Shown here: positions 15,478-24,345 of the stretch, piece after piece
Layout: every line of letters starts with the position of its first letter
Numbering within the stretch: the first letter of the stretch is position 1
From: G965198795 sp965198795
Lineage (GTDB): Bacteria; Pseudomonadota; Alphaproteobacteria; Rhodospirillales; Casp-alpha2
Assembly: GCA_965198795.1 (NCBI GenBank)
Contig: OZ240674.1
Location: forward strand, 744,001 to 808,000
DNA length: 64,000 nt
Reading direction: 5' to 3'
Notes under the pieces: model-generated
What the model was told of the DNA's origin: nothing
What the model saw: the letters and a program-made list of their open reading frames with translations, nothing else
Databases searched by the model: none
Position numbers and translations under genes: made by a program

Positions 15478-18318
15478 TCAGGCTGGTTTCTTGGCGCTCC
15501 GGCGCCGTTTGCGTTTTTGTTTCGACGCGGCCTCCAGCGGCGCGGTCATTTTTTCGTAAAGTCCGAACAGGTGTTCGACCCGTTCGCGGTCGGACTTGAA
15601 CCCGCCCCGCTTGTAAAGCTTATCCACGGCCCGGTCCAAGGCCCGGTGGGCCTTTCGCAAATCCGGGGGCGTCAAGTCCGGGTCGTAAAGGTCGGCGAGG
15701 CTGGCGTCCGGGTGGTTCCGGCGGGCGTCGAGAATGTTCCGCGCCAGCGGCTCCAGCGATTTCAGTTCGTCCCCGCCCGCGGGCGGCATGGGGAAGGTGT
15801 TGTAGACGAGGCCAATGGAATATCGATAACGGCTTTCCAATCTACCACCGATATGGCGAAGCCAACTCATGTGCATGGCGGAAATCAGCAGTCCGAAATG
15901 AACTTTACTTGCGTTTTGCATTATCCTGACGAGATTACTGGGTATCGTCGGCGGTTCCAGCCATCCTATTGGCGCATACTCCCTACGCTCGGAACTTACT
16001 TCGGGAAGCACCATAAATCCCTTGTCGGGAACCACGGTCACGTGAAACCGCGTTGGCGTGTCGGCGAGCTGTAAAGATGAAACGCCCGGTTGCTTGATTG
16101 AATCGAGCGGCTTTCCCTTTGCCGGAATTTTTCCCGAACGGTAATCGCGAACCCGCGATATCACTTCCCTCACCTTCGGCAACTGCTTCAATCGCCCCGG
16201 CGGCGAATTTCCGACAAACAGGATATATCTTTTCTCGCCATGCAAAAATTCCCTGCTTCCAACGTATGGCCGAATCAACGCGGCCGCGCCGGGTTCATCG
16301 CGAAGGAACGCGCGGCGCTGTTCTTCCGAAAATATGTAGTGGCCCCCATCAATGGGTTTCGAACCGATAATCAGCTTCGGCAACCCGTTCAGCGCCTTGC
16401 CCGTTTCCTTGACGACCAGATGCGGGTTTGTCAGACCGCCCGCGTCGAACAGATAGGGCGACAACGCAAGGTGCGCCGTCTCATCCGGCTCGCCGTTGAT
16501 GTCCTCGTAAGAGAAAAGGCGCTTGCGGCCGGGCGTGGCGGCGCGTTTGGTCAGGCCGATTATGACCACGTGGACGTGCGCCTTGCCGCGCGCGTCCGAC
16601 CCCCAGGCGAAGGTGCGGTGGGCGAACGCGATTTCCAGGCCGCACCGGTTGAACAGGATCGGCCAAAGCTGGGCGACCTGTTCGCCCTGAGTGATCGAAT
16701 TGGTGGCGACGAAGCCGATCCGGGCATTGCCCGTTTTGACGTATTCCCCCGCCTTGACGAACCAGGCGGCGACGTAATCGAGCGTTCCGCCCGAACCGCC
16801 CAGGGCGGCGATCCCGCGCACTTGCGCGCGCTGTTCCGCCGACTGGTGCTTCGCGCCGACGAAGGGCGGATTGCCATAGACGTATGAGCATTTTTCCGGC
16901 GCCAACAGGTCCGCCCAATCCGTTTCCAGGGCGTCGGCGTGCAGGATGCGCGGCGAGCGTTTCAGCGGAATGCGCGTATAGGTCAGGCCGAATTCCAAAC
17001 TGAGCCGGTTGTTCATAATGTGGTCCATCATCCACAGCGCGGTTTCGGCGATGCGCGCCGGGAACTCGCCGATTTCGACGCCGTAAAACCGGTCCACGTC
17101 GATGACGGAAAGGGTTTTCGCCAGCGCGTTCAACTGATCCGGCGGGTGGATTTCCCTCAACACCTCGATTTCCAGCAGGCGGAGTTCGCGGTAGGTGACG
17201 ACCAGGAAGTTGCCGCAGCCGCAGGCCGGATCGAGGAACGTCAGTTCGCCCAGTTTTTCCTGGAACTTGATCAATTCGGGCCTGCGGCGGCTGTCGCGCC
17301 GGGTCTTGAGCCGCGCGAATTCCGCCCGCAGGTCGTCCAAAAACAGCGGCTCGATTACCTTCAGGATGTTCTTTTCGGTCGTGTAGTGCGCGCCCCGCTC
17401 GCGCCTTTCGCGCTTGTCCATGACCGATTGGAACAGCGAGCCGAAAATCGCCGGCGAGATTTCCGACCAATCGAACCGGCAGGCCTCGATCAGCCGGTTC
17501 CGCATGTCCGAATTGAACGACGGGATCGGCAAGTGTTCCCGGAACAGGTCGCCGTTCACGTAGGGAAAACGCTCAAGGTCCTCGTCGAGGTTGCGCGAAC
17601 GCCCGTCCTCGGGCGTGTTCAGCGTCTGAAACAAGTTCGCGAACCAGCCCCCCAAATCCGATCCGTCCTCCCGCGCGCGGGTCTCCAGAAGGTCCATGAA
17701 GATGTCGCGCGGTTCGAAAATGCCGGTGTCGTCGGCGAACAGGCAAAACACCGTCCGAACCAGAAACCGCTCCAGGTCGTGGCCCTTGTAGCCGGACTCC
17801 TCCAGGGCGTCGTGCAGCTTGCCGACCAGTTCGGCGGCCTTGACGTTCACCGGGTCCTGATCGCGGAACGTCCGTTTGCGCACGCCGATGACGAAGCCAA
17901 ACTTCTCGACGTGCGCGGGCAGGTCGGCGAGGTCGAACCTAGCCTCCTCGCCCGCGTCCAGGTCGTAAAGCTCGAACGTCCGGAAATCGCTCAGCAAGAC
18001 AAAACGCGGCAGGTCCGCGTCCTTCAAACCCGGAAAGTAATCAAGGGCCTGGGTCTTGGCCTTTTCCAGGCTCATGCCCATGCTTTTCTGTTCGACCAGC
18101 AAAACGCCCCGCCAGAACAAGTCGATGAACCCGCGCCTGTCTTCCGCCAGGCCCCTCACCGGCTGCTCAAAGGCGGCGACGCGGCGGACCGGAACGCCGA
18201 AGATGTCGAAGAAGTCCTTGTAAAAAAGCTGAGTCTGGCCCTTTTCGTACCCCTCGCCCTCCCATTGCCTGGCGAAGGCGGCGGCGCGGACCCGGATTTC
18301 GTTCCATGAGAGACGCAT
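15478..18318 (-). CDS. Type IIL (MmeI-like) restriction-modification enzyme
   Basis: A single chain of 946 residues carries nuclease, adenine methyltransferase and specificity parts. N-terminal nuclease: Asp66, Glu76 and Lys78 in IDLFWRGVLLVEQKS, the same D-x9-E-x-K spacing as MmeI. A helical linker follows, with GAHYTTEKNILKVIEPLF before the catalytic domain. Methyltransferase motif I is FLDPACGCGNF near 360-369 and motif IV is NPPF near 481-484 (N6-adenine type). The C-terminal third should hold the target recognition domain. The tail is very basic (KQKRKRRRSAKKPA). No separate restriction or specificity gene is adjacent, as is normal for this type, which uses one-strand methylation. The target sequence cannot be read from the gene. 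Confidence 0.9.
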   Translation of the reverse strand: MRLSWNEIRVRAAAFARQWEGEGYEKGQTQLFYKDFFDIFGVPVRRVAAFEQPVRGLAEDRRGFIDLFWRGVLLVEQKSMGMSLEKAKTQALDYFPGLKDADLPRFVLLSDFRTFELYDLDAGEEARFDLADLPAHVEKFGFVIGVRKRTFRDQDPVNVKAAELVGKLHDALEESGYKGHDLERFLVRTVFCLFADDTGIFEPRDIFMDLLETRAREDGSDLGGWFANLFQTLNTPEDGRSRNLDEDLERFPYVNGDLFREHLPIPSFNSDMRNRLIEACRFDWSEISPAIFGSLFQSVMDKRERRERGAHYTTEKNILKVIEPLFLDDLRAEFARLKTRRDSRRRPELIKFQEKLGELTFLDPACGCGNFLVVTYRELRLLEIEVLREIHPPDQLNALAKTLSVIDVDRFYGVEIGEFPARIAETALWMMDHIMNNRLSLEFGLTYTRIPLKRSPRILHADALETDWADLLAPEKCSYVYGNPPFVGAKHQSAEQRAQVRGIAALGGSGGTLDYVAAWFVKAGEYVKTGNARIGFVATNSITQGEQVAQLWPILFNRCGLEIAFAHRTFAWGSDARGKAHVHVVIIGLTKRAATPGRKRLFSYEDINGEPDETAHLALSPYLFDAGGLTNPHLVVKETGKALNGLPKLIIGSKPIDGGHYIFSEEQRRAFLRDEPGAAALIRPYVGSREFLHGEKRYILFVGNSPPGRLKQLPKVREVISRVRDYRSGKIPAKGKPLDSIKQPGVSSLQLADTPTRFHVTVVPDKGFMVLPEVSSERREYAPIGWLEPPTIPSNLVRIMQNASKVHFGLLISAMHMSWLRHIGGRLESRYRYSIGLVYNTFPMPPAGGDELKSLEPLARNILDARRNHPDASLADLYDPDLTPPDLRKAHRALDRAVDKLYKRGGFKSDRERVEHLFGLYEKMTAPLEAASKQKRKRRRSAKKPA

Positions 18319-18785
18319 GTAAACCCCGTTGCGCGAGGGCGTGAACGATCTTGACGCTTATAAGAGTTAACCGCCGGAACACAAAGCCGTTAGGCGGGCG
18401 GGGACGACGCCGCTTTCGGTTTGTCTGCCCCGTACCCCCGCGCTTTGTCACCCGCGCGCTCTTATCTCGTCGCCCCCGCGAAGGCGGGGGTCCCGCGCGG
18501 CGTCCTGCGTCGCGACTTATCATAAGTGACGGCCAATAATCGAGCGGCAAGGGATGCTCTGGATTCCCGCCTTCGCGGGAATGACAAATCGGCGGCGCGG
18601 ATGATTTGACGTCCGATCTTCCGCTTCATTGCGTTCATGCGTCAAATCAAACCCGGTTTCCTTGGATTTCGAGGCTGTCGGTTAATGCGGCGGGCCGTAT
18701 TCAACGCATCCGTACTCAACCATAAGGCCGGGACGTCAAGGTTAAGGACGCCAAGGTTAAGGGCGCCAAGGTTCGGGGCGCAAGG
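18319..18785. other. 467-bp non-coding region
   Basis: Between the restriction-modification gene start and the ecm 3' end. It holds a composite palindromic repeat (18469-18585), a related partial copy at 18441-18468 and a 15-base tandem repeat at 18734-18790. I see no gene in it. Confidence 0.7.
18469..18585. repeat. Composite palindromic element (two inverted hairpins and core)
   Basis: Left hairpin gcccccgcgaaggcgggggt (18471-18490), core aataatcgagcggcaaggg (18535-18553), right hairpin ending in attcccgccttcgcgggaat (18563-18582). The outer ends are mutual reverse complements (gtc/gac). Confidence 0.8.
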
Positions 18786-18790
18786 TCAGG
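18734..18790. repeat. 15-bp tandem repeat
   Basis: Units gtcaaggttaaggac, gccaaggttaagggc and gccaaggttcggggc, then a partial gcaaggtca. The last unit runs into the 3' end of ecm. Confidence 0.75.
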
Positions 18791-20807
18791 CCGCTTTCCG
18801 CGCCGCGCCGTCCACCACCTCGACGATTTCCGCCATGATGGCCGTGAGGTCGAAGTTTTTCGGCGTGTAGACGCGCGCGACTCCGGCTTCCAACAGGATA
18901 TTTTCGTCTTCCGGCGGGATGATCCCCCCCGCGACGACGGGCACGTCGTCCAGCCCCTGGTCCCGCATGCGGGCCATCACGTCGGTCACCAACCGCACGT
19001 GGCTGCCGGACAGAATGGACAGCCCCACGACGTGGACTCCCTCATCGGCGGCGGCGCGGACGATCTGTTCGGGCGTCAGGCGGATGCCTTCATAGACGAC
19101 CTCGAAACCCGCGTCCCGGGCGCGGACGGCGATCTGTTCCGCCCCGTTGGAATGACCGTCCAGGCCGGGCTTGCCCACCAGCATCTTGAGCCGCCGGCCC
19201 AGACGGCCCGAGACCTCGCCCACCCGTTCGCGGACCGGTTCGATATCGCCCGGGGACGTAAGCGGGCCGCCGACGCCGACGCCCGTCGGCGCCCGGTATT
19301 CGCCGTAAACCCGGCGAAGCGCGTCGCCCCACTCGCCCGTCGTGACGCCCGCGTGGGCGCAAGCGATGGAGGGCTCCATGATGTTGCGGTTTTCCTGGGC
19401 GGCGTCGCGAAGCGCGTTCAACGCCGTCTCGGCCGCCTTGTGGTCGCGTTCATCCCGCCAGGCCCTCAGACTCGCGATTTGCTCTTCTTCCGCCTCGGGG
19501 TTGACCACGAGGATGGCGTCCGCTTCCGCCGCCAGCGGACTTTCCGCGGCCTCCGTATAGCGGTTCACGCCGACGACGATCTGATCGCCCGCCTCGATAT
19601 CGTTCAAGCGCCGGGCGTTGCTCTCGACCAGGCGCTGTTTCATATAGCCGGTCTCGATGGCCCGCACGGCGCCGCCCATGCCGTCGATTTTGGCGAGCTC
19701 CGCCAGCGCTTCCTCTTTCAACGCCCGGACCTTGCCCTCCACGACGGGCGAGCCGTCGAAGATGTCTTCGAACTCCAGCAGGTCGGTTTCGAACGCGACA
19801 ATTTGCTGAAGCCGGAGCGACCATTGCTGATCCCAGGGGCGCGGCAGGCCCATGGCCTCGTTCCAGGCGGGCAACTGAACGGCGCGGGCCCGGGCGTTCC
19901 TGGAAAGCGTCACAGCCAGCATTTCCAGGAGAATCCGGTAGACGTTATTTTCCGGCTGCTGCTCCGTGAGACCCAGGGAGTTCACCTGCACCCCATAGCG
20001 GAAGCGGCGCATCTTGGGATCTTCGACGCCGAACCGGCTGGCGGTGATCTCGTCCCAGAGTTCGGTGAACGCGCGCATCTTGCACATCTCGGTGACGAAC
20101 TTGACGCCCGCGTTGACGAAGAAGCTGATCCGCCCCGCCACCTTGGCGAAATCCCCGCCGGGAACTTGACCGGCCGCCTTCACCGCCTCCAAAACGGCGA
20201 TGGCGTTGGCGAGCGCGAACGCCAATTCCTGAACCGGCGTCGCGCCGGCTTCCTGCAAGTGGTAGGAACAAATGTTGACCGGGTTCCATTTCGGCGCTTC
20301 CTTATAGGTAAACGCGATGACGTCCGCCGTCAGCTTCATGGACGGTTCCGGCGGGAAAATATAGGTTCCGCGGCTAAGGTATTCCTTCAGGACGTCGTTC
20401 TGCGTGGTTCCCGCCAGCGACGCGCGCTCGGCGCCCTGCCGCTCCGCGCAGGCGATATACAGCGCCAGCAACCAAGGCGCCGGCGCGTTGATGGTCATGG
20501 ACGTATTCATCTCACCGAGCGGAATCCCGTCGAACAGCGTCCGCATATCGCCCAAATGACCGATGGGAACGCCCACCTTGCCGACTTCCCCCCTGGCGAG
20601 AGCGTGGTCCGCGTCATAACCGGTCTGGGTCGGCAGGTCGAAAGCCACGGACAAACCAGTCTGCCCTTTCGCCAGATTGGTCCGGTAGAGCTTGTTGCTC
20701 TCCGCCGCGGACGAATGCCCCGAATAGGTTCTGAACAGCCACGGCCGGTCCCTTTCCGGTTTCGCGTCGCCTCCGCCAGCCTTAGCGCCTGCAATATTAT
20801 CGCTCAT
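18786..20807 (-). CDS. ecm: Ethylmalonyl-CoA mutase (MeaA-type, coenzyme B12)
   Basis: Converts (2R)-ethylmalonyl-CoA to methylsuccinyl-CoA in the ethylmalonyl-CoA pathway. The protein has 673 residues. The mutase barrel starts with RPWLFRTYSGHSSAAESN and contains the substrate-binding GLSVAFDLPTQTGYD region. The C-terminal cobalamin domain carries the lower-ligand motif D-x-H-x-x-G as LDGHSNG near 548-554 and VVGLSILSGSH after it. Divergent ccr separates it from plain methylmalonyl-CoA mutase, although single-chain MeaA and MCM are close relatives. I start at the ATG at 20807. An in-frame ATG at 20834 is possible, but the extension from 20915 is AT-rich and unlike the family. Confidence 0.9.
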   Translation of the reverse strand: MSDNIAGAKAGGGDAKPERDRPWLFRTYSGHSSAAESNKLYRTNLAKGQTGLSVAFDLPTQTGYDADHALARGEVGKVGVPIGHLGDMRTLFDGIPLGEMNTSMTINAPAPWLLALYIACAERQGAERASLAGTTQNDVLKEYLSRGTYIFPPEPSMKLTADVIAFTYKEAPKWNPVNICSYHLQEAGATPVQELAFALANAIAVLEAVKAAGQVPGGDFAKVAGRISFFVNAGVKFVTEMCKMRAFTELWDEITASRFGVEDPKMRRFRYGVQVNSLGLTEQQPENNVYRILLEMLAVTLSRNARARAVQLPAWNEAMGLPRPWDQQWSLRLQQIVAFETDLLEFEDIFDGSPVVEGKVRALKEEALAELAKIDGMGGAVRAIETGYMKQRLVESNARRLNDIEAGDQIVVGVNRYTEAAESPLAAEADAILVVNPEAEEEQIASLRAWRDERDHKAAETALNALRDAAQENRNIMEPSIACAHAGVTTGEWGDALRRVYGEYRAPTGVGVGGPLTSPGDIEPVRERVGEVSGRLGRRLKMLVGKPGLDGHSNGAEQIAVRARDAGFEVVYEGIRLTPEQIVRAAADEGVHVVGLSILSGSHVRLVTDVMARMRDQGLDDVPVVAGGIIPPEDENILLEAGVARVYTPKNFDLTAIMAEIVEVVDGAARKAA

Positions 20808-20942
20808 CTTGTCCGCCGCTTTCTCGTCATGCATGTCATCATGGAATTTTTTAACGTATTGAATTATAATATTTTTTCGAAACGCCGAACAATCCAGCAC
20901 GAAATAAAATTTCATCTCTGGAGATTTTTACGAAATCTAGCA

Positions 20943-20959
20943 ATTTGTGCGTTGCAAAT
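20943..20959. promoter_or_regulatory. AT-rich ecm/ccr intergenic region with a partial dyad
   Basis: The space between the divergent ecm and ccr genes (20808-21084) is far richer in A/T than the genes beside it. It includes atttgtgcgttgcaaat, whose five outer bases on each side are complementary. A shared regulator site for the pathway is plausible; no known motif is matched. Confidence 0.3.
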
Positions 20960-21084
20960 AAAGAAATAAGACGATAGGACTTCGAAAAATATGACGCCTG
21001 TATGACAGCGCGCGGTTTGCGGGCCGGGTTTCCGGCGCGGGCGTCCCGGGGGCAATAACGGAACGGATACGAAGGATTGCCGAC

Positions 21085-22365
21085 ATGAACGAGACCGCCG
21101 AAGTGATTGATCCGCGTTTGGACCTGCCGAAGAAAGATCTTTACGAGGTTGGCGAGATTCCGCCGCTAGGCCACGTGCCGAAGCGGATGTACGCCTGGGC
21201 CATTCGCCAAGAGCGTCACGGCGAGCCGGAAACGGCCATGCGGGTGGAAGCGGTCGACATCCCAGAACTGGACAGCCACGACGTTCTGGTCATGGTGATG
21301 GCGGCCGGCGTGAATTACAACGGCGTCTGGGCGTCCCTGGGCCAGCCGATTTCGCCGTTCGATTATCACAAGGCGGAATACCACATCGCGGGCTCGGACG
21401 CGTCCGGCGTCGTCTGGGCCGTGGGCTCGAAAGTGAAGCGCTTCAAGGTTGGCGACGAAGTGGTCGTTCATTGCAACCAGGACGATGGAGACGACGAAGA
21501 ATGCAACGGCGGCGATCCCATGTTCTCCACGTCCCAGCGCATTTGGGGCTATGAGACGCCCGATGGGTCTTTCGCGCAGTTCTGCCGCGTCCAGGACCGT
21601 CAATGCATGCCGCGCCCCAGACACCTGAGCTGGGAGGAAAGCGCCTGCTACACGCTGGTGCTGGCGACCGCCTACCGGATGCTGTTCGGCCACCGGCCGC
21701 ACATCCTGCGTCCCGGCCACAATGTGCTGATCTGGGGCGCTTCCGGCGGCCTGGGCTCCATGGCCGTTCAGCTCTGCGCCACCGCCGGGGCTAACGCGAT
21801 CGGGGTGATTTCGGACGAGGGAAAGCGCGACTTCGTGATGTCCCTGGGCGCCAAGGCGGTCTTGAACCGCAAGGATTTCGACTGTTGGGGTCAACTGCCA
21901 GAGGTCAATGGGCCGGGCTTCAAAGAATACATGAAGGAAACCCGCAGGTTCGGCAAAGCCATCTGGGAGATCACGGGCAAAGGCAACGACGTGGACTTCG
22001 TGTTCGAGCATCCGGGCGAGAGCACCTTCCCGGTCAGCTGCAACATCGTGAAGCGCGGCGGCATGGTGGTCTTCTGCGCGGGCACGACGGGCTACAACCT
22101 GACCATGGACGCGCGTTTCGTCTGGATGCGCCAGAAGCGGATTCAGGGCAGCCACTTCGCCAACCTGCATCAGGCGTCGCAAGCCAACCAACTGGTTATC
22201 GAGCGGCGTCTCGATCCCTGCATGTCCGAGGTGTTCAGTTGGGACGACATCCCCGAAGCCCACATGAAAATGCGCCGGAACGAGCACAAGCCTGGCAACA
22301 TGGCCGTTCTGGTCCAGGCCAGGCGGCCGGGCCTGCGGACTTTGGAAGACTGCATCGAAGGGTAA
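21085..22365 (+). CDS. ccr: Crotonyl-CoA carboxylase/reductase
   Basis: Reductively carboxylates crotonyl-CoA to (2S)-ethylmalonyl-CoA with NADPH and CO2, the key step of the ethylmalonyl-CoA pathway. The protein has 426 residues of the zinc-free medium-chain dehydrogenase fold. The N-terminal catalytic part includes AAGVNYNGVWASLGQP (Asn77/79) and RIWGYETPDGSFAQF. The Rossmann NADPH site is VLIWGASGGLGSMAVQL. C-terminal GSHFANLHQA contains a His at the place of the CO2-binding His. The insert CNQDDGDDEECNGGDPMFS is typical of Ccr and not of simple alcohol dehydrogenases. The ATG has GAAGGA upstream. It is divergent from ecm, its pathway partner two steps later. Confidence 0.95.
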   Translation: MNETAEVIDPRLDLPKKDLYEVGEIPPLGHVPKRMYAWAIRQERHGEPETAMRVEAVDIPELDSHDVLVMVMAAGVNYNGVWASLGQPISPFDYHKAEYHIAGSDASGVVWAVGSKVKRFKVGDEVVVHCNQDDGDDEECNGGDPMFSTSQRIWGYETPDGSFAQFCRVQDRQCMPRPRHLSWEESACYTLVLATAYRMLFGHRPHILRPGHNVLIWGASGGLGSMAVQLCATAGANAIGVISDEGKRDFVMSLGAKAVLNRKDFDCWGQLPEVNGPGFKEYMKETRRFGKAIWEITGKGNDVDFVFEHPGESTFPVSCNIVKRGGMVVFCAGTTGYNLTMDARFVWMRQKRIQGSHFANLHQASQANQLVIERRLDPCMSEVFSWDDIPEAHMKMRRNEHKPGNMAVLVQARRPGLRTLEDCIEG

Positions 22366-22886
22366 GTTTTCCTTTCATGGCCCGGGCCGGGCCGCGCGCC
22401 GGTGAACCGGCCCGGCGAACCGACGACGGGGAGGCGAGACGCCGCCCGGTCTTTTGGCGCCGACGCCCAAGCCTTGCGGGGAAACGTCTCCGGCGCCAAG
22501 GCGGGGTCCGTAGCGGCGGTCCCGCATAAAGCCAACGCGCCCCCCGCGTTATTATTTCGTCACCCCCGCGCTCACTTTGTCACTCCCGCAAAGGCGAAAG
22601 TCCAGCGCGGCGGCCCGCGTTCCAACCAATGATCGAGTGACGGAAGATGGTCCGGACTCCCGCCTCAAAGCCGCCCGCGAGGCTGCAGGAGTCTGATACA
22701 TAAATTCGCCGAAAGCCCTTGTCTCACTCTTCGCAGTCGTTTCCCCGAAGAATCCGCCTTTGCCCGTCAGCACACAGGCCGCGAGGTTTGCTAAAGGAAA
22801 ACCCTGGCTGTCTACGCAGCGGCGCGGTCTCAGGCGGAAAGATAATTAGAGCATAGTGAGATATCACGGGCCCGGGAATTAATTCT
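22366..22886. other. 521-bp non-coding region
   Basis: After ccr. It holds the repeat element at 22579-22672, preceded by cgcgttattatttcgtcacc, which also occurs near 62673. I see no gene in it. Confidence 0.65.
22579..22672. repeat. Composite palindromic element, degenerate
   Basis: Left arm cactcccgcaaaggcgaaag, core ccaatgatcgagtgacggaag-like at 22627-22646, weak right arm ggactcccgcct. Confidence 0.65.
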
Positions 22887-23642
22887 GGCTCATGCCTAGT
22901 TGAGCGTCTTAAAAAGAGGCGTAAAGCCAAGCACGGCGATGAACAACAAGTATGCGGAACGTTCAAGGATTTCCGCAGCTAAAATTCGCGAAGCCGTCCG
23001 GTATTCGCCGCAGACCTGAGCGCCTTCCAGGCGGCGCACCAAGCGGCGCACCATGCGTCGCAATTGAGCCGCCTGAACCGCAATACGGTGAACCGTATCT
23101 ATTGCGGTTTGCGCGAGCGGGTCTTCCAGGCCTGCGAAGCCCGGCGCGCGCTGTTCGGCGTCGTCGAGGTCGATGAGAGTTTCTCCGGCGCACGGCGCGT
23201 CAAGGGCAAACGCGGTCGTGGCGCTTATGGCAAGACGGTTGTCTTCGGCATCTTCGAGCGCGACGGCCAAGTCTGTACGGAGATCGTATCCGACCGCTCA
23301 AAGCCCGCGTTACAGGACATTATCAGGGGCAATGTCACGCCAGGGCCGTCATCAACTCCGACGGATGGCGCGGCCTATAACGGACTGATGATCGACCTCG
23401 GCTACGGGCCCGCGTCGGCCACGCCAGAGACGCGTTCGTGCGAGGTTCCGTCCATATAAATGGCGTCGAAGGCTTTTGGGGCATGGCGAAAGTCCGCCTC
23501 GCCAGGTTCAAGGGGCTGTCTAAACACACTTTCCACCCGCACCTGAAAGAAACCGAACGGCGATACAATCATCGACGTGACGACAAGTATAAAATTTTGC
23601 TAAGCAATCTTGGAAAAAAAACCTCTCAGCTAGGCATGACCC
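22887..23642 (+). mobile_element. Degenerate IS1595-type (ISXO2-like) insertion sequence
   Basis: The 756-base element is bounded by 18-base imperfect inverted repeats: ggctcatgcctagttgag (22887-22904) and, at 23625-23642, the reverse complement of gggtcatgcctagctgag (16 of 18 match). Inside is a transposase in pieces. I see no convincing target duplication. Family elements are usually nearer 1 kb, so it has also lost sequence. Confidence 0.8.
22939..23607 (+). pseudogene. IS1595/ISXO2-like transposase, broken
   Basis: Three fragments in different frames. From 22939: MNNKYAERSRISAAKIREAV, to a stop at about 23018. Then, from about 23010: LSRLNRNTVNRIYCGLRERV, into the catalytic core with the first Asp in VVEVDESFSGARRVKGKRG and the second in TPTDGAAYNGL. 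Near 23400 the frame shifts again, and the end contains the catalytic Glu in INGVEGFWGMAK. Two frameshifts and an in-frame Ala/His/Gln-rich expansion (AAHQAAHHASQ) show that it is dead. The DDE residues themselves survive. The zinc-ribbon N-terminus expected for the group is missing. Confidence 0.8.
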
Positions 23643-23823
23643 TTCCATTATATTGCGCTTTGAGTTGCGTGACCGCGCGGTCAATCCCTTCAAGCGCCGG
23701 ACCGTCCGTGATCTGAATGGCGGCTTCACGGATTTTCCCTGGAAGCCGTTGTCCGAGGGCTTCTCCCATCCCCCCTTTATGGCGTTCGGCGCAACAGACG
23801 GGGGCTTGAAAAGATCGCTCCAC
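23643..23823 (-). pseudogene. Unrecognised small open frame cut by the IS end
   Basis: On the minus strand, ATG at 23823 reads GGMGEALGQRLPGKIREAAI, then QITDGPALEGIDRAVTQLKA, and enters the IS inverted repeat at 23642, where the repeat supplies a stop at 23626. It reads like the helical end of a real protein truncated by the insertion. I do not recognise the family, and other frames over the same bases are also open. Confidence 0.35.
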
Positions 23824-23846
23824 GCCGCCCTGGACGTTTCATGTTC

Positions 23847-23888
23847 CATCTATCTCGTCCTCTCTTGCATCTATCTCGTCCTCTCTTG
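23847..23888. repeat. 21-bp perfect tandem duplication
   Basis: Two identical adjacent copies (23847-23867 and 23868-23888) of catctatctcgtcctctctt plus g. Confidence 0.85.
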
Positions 23889-23924
23889 GTTGATGCTTGA
23901 CGCATTCATTGTATGGGCGCGTCT

Positions 23925-24345
23925 ATGATCACCTCGCGCCGGGAAGCGCGGACCTCCCGCCCCAAGTCAGGGGCTTGCCGGTCATCGTCTGGTTGCCGAA
24001 GTGCGCCAGCGGTTATCATTGAGAGCCGATTCGGGCGCGGCGGCGGGGGATGTTTACTCTGCGCGGTCTTGCCGCTGAATTGGCGGACCAGGGCCTTGCG
24101 GTGGATTATCGCCCGGTCTGGACCGTTGTCTATGAGCAGGGACCGGGTTACAAAAAAGACGCTGGTCGCCAGTGAGCGGGGGGTCGCCAGTGAGCGGGAC
24201 CGCCCGGACGCGGCGCGGCGGCGGGGATGGGTAAAGCGCCAAGGCCGCATTGAGCCCTCCCGGCTGGTTTTCACCGGCGAGACCTGGACCAAGACCGGCA
24301 TGACGCCCCTGAGGGGCTGGTCCCCGCGCAGAGAACAACTCAAGG
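23925..24345 (+). pseudogene. IS630-type transposase remnant
   Basis: The fragments match the middle of IS630-family transposases: MFTLRGLAAELADQGLAVDY, then RPVWTVVYEQGPGYKK in one frame; TKKTLVASERGVASERDRPD and RIEPSRLVFTGETWTKTGMT, then PLRGWSPRREQLKG in another. An 18-base tandem duplication (24165-24198) doubles the VASER stretch. The usual catalytic Asp of VFIDETWTKT is Gly here (VFTGETWTKT). It ends at the junction with the dnaJ fragment near 24345. The N- and C-terminal parts and the inverted repeats are not seen. Confidence 0.75.

Noticed and set aside
18999..20969. Long plus-strand open frame (over 650 codons) opposite ecm, and similar ones opposite gdhB (49951-51423), typA (37518-39380) and cnoX/LON gene (60031-61896)
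   Set aside because: Third-position GC bias keeps opposite frames open. Their translations are Arg/His/Pro-rich with no recognisable domains, and the sense-strand proteins are firmly identified.
20808..21084. Cobalamin riboswitch before the B12-dependent mutase
   Set aside because: No B12-box-like sequence or suitable set of stems is visible in this region.
22879..23650. Target-site duplication around the IS1595-type element
   Set aside because: The 8 bases outside each inverted repeat (ttaattct and ttccatta) do not match.
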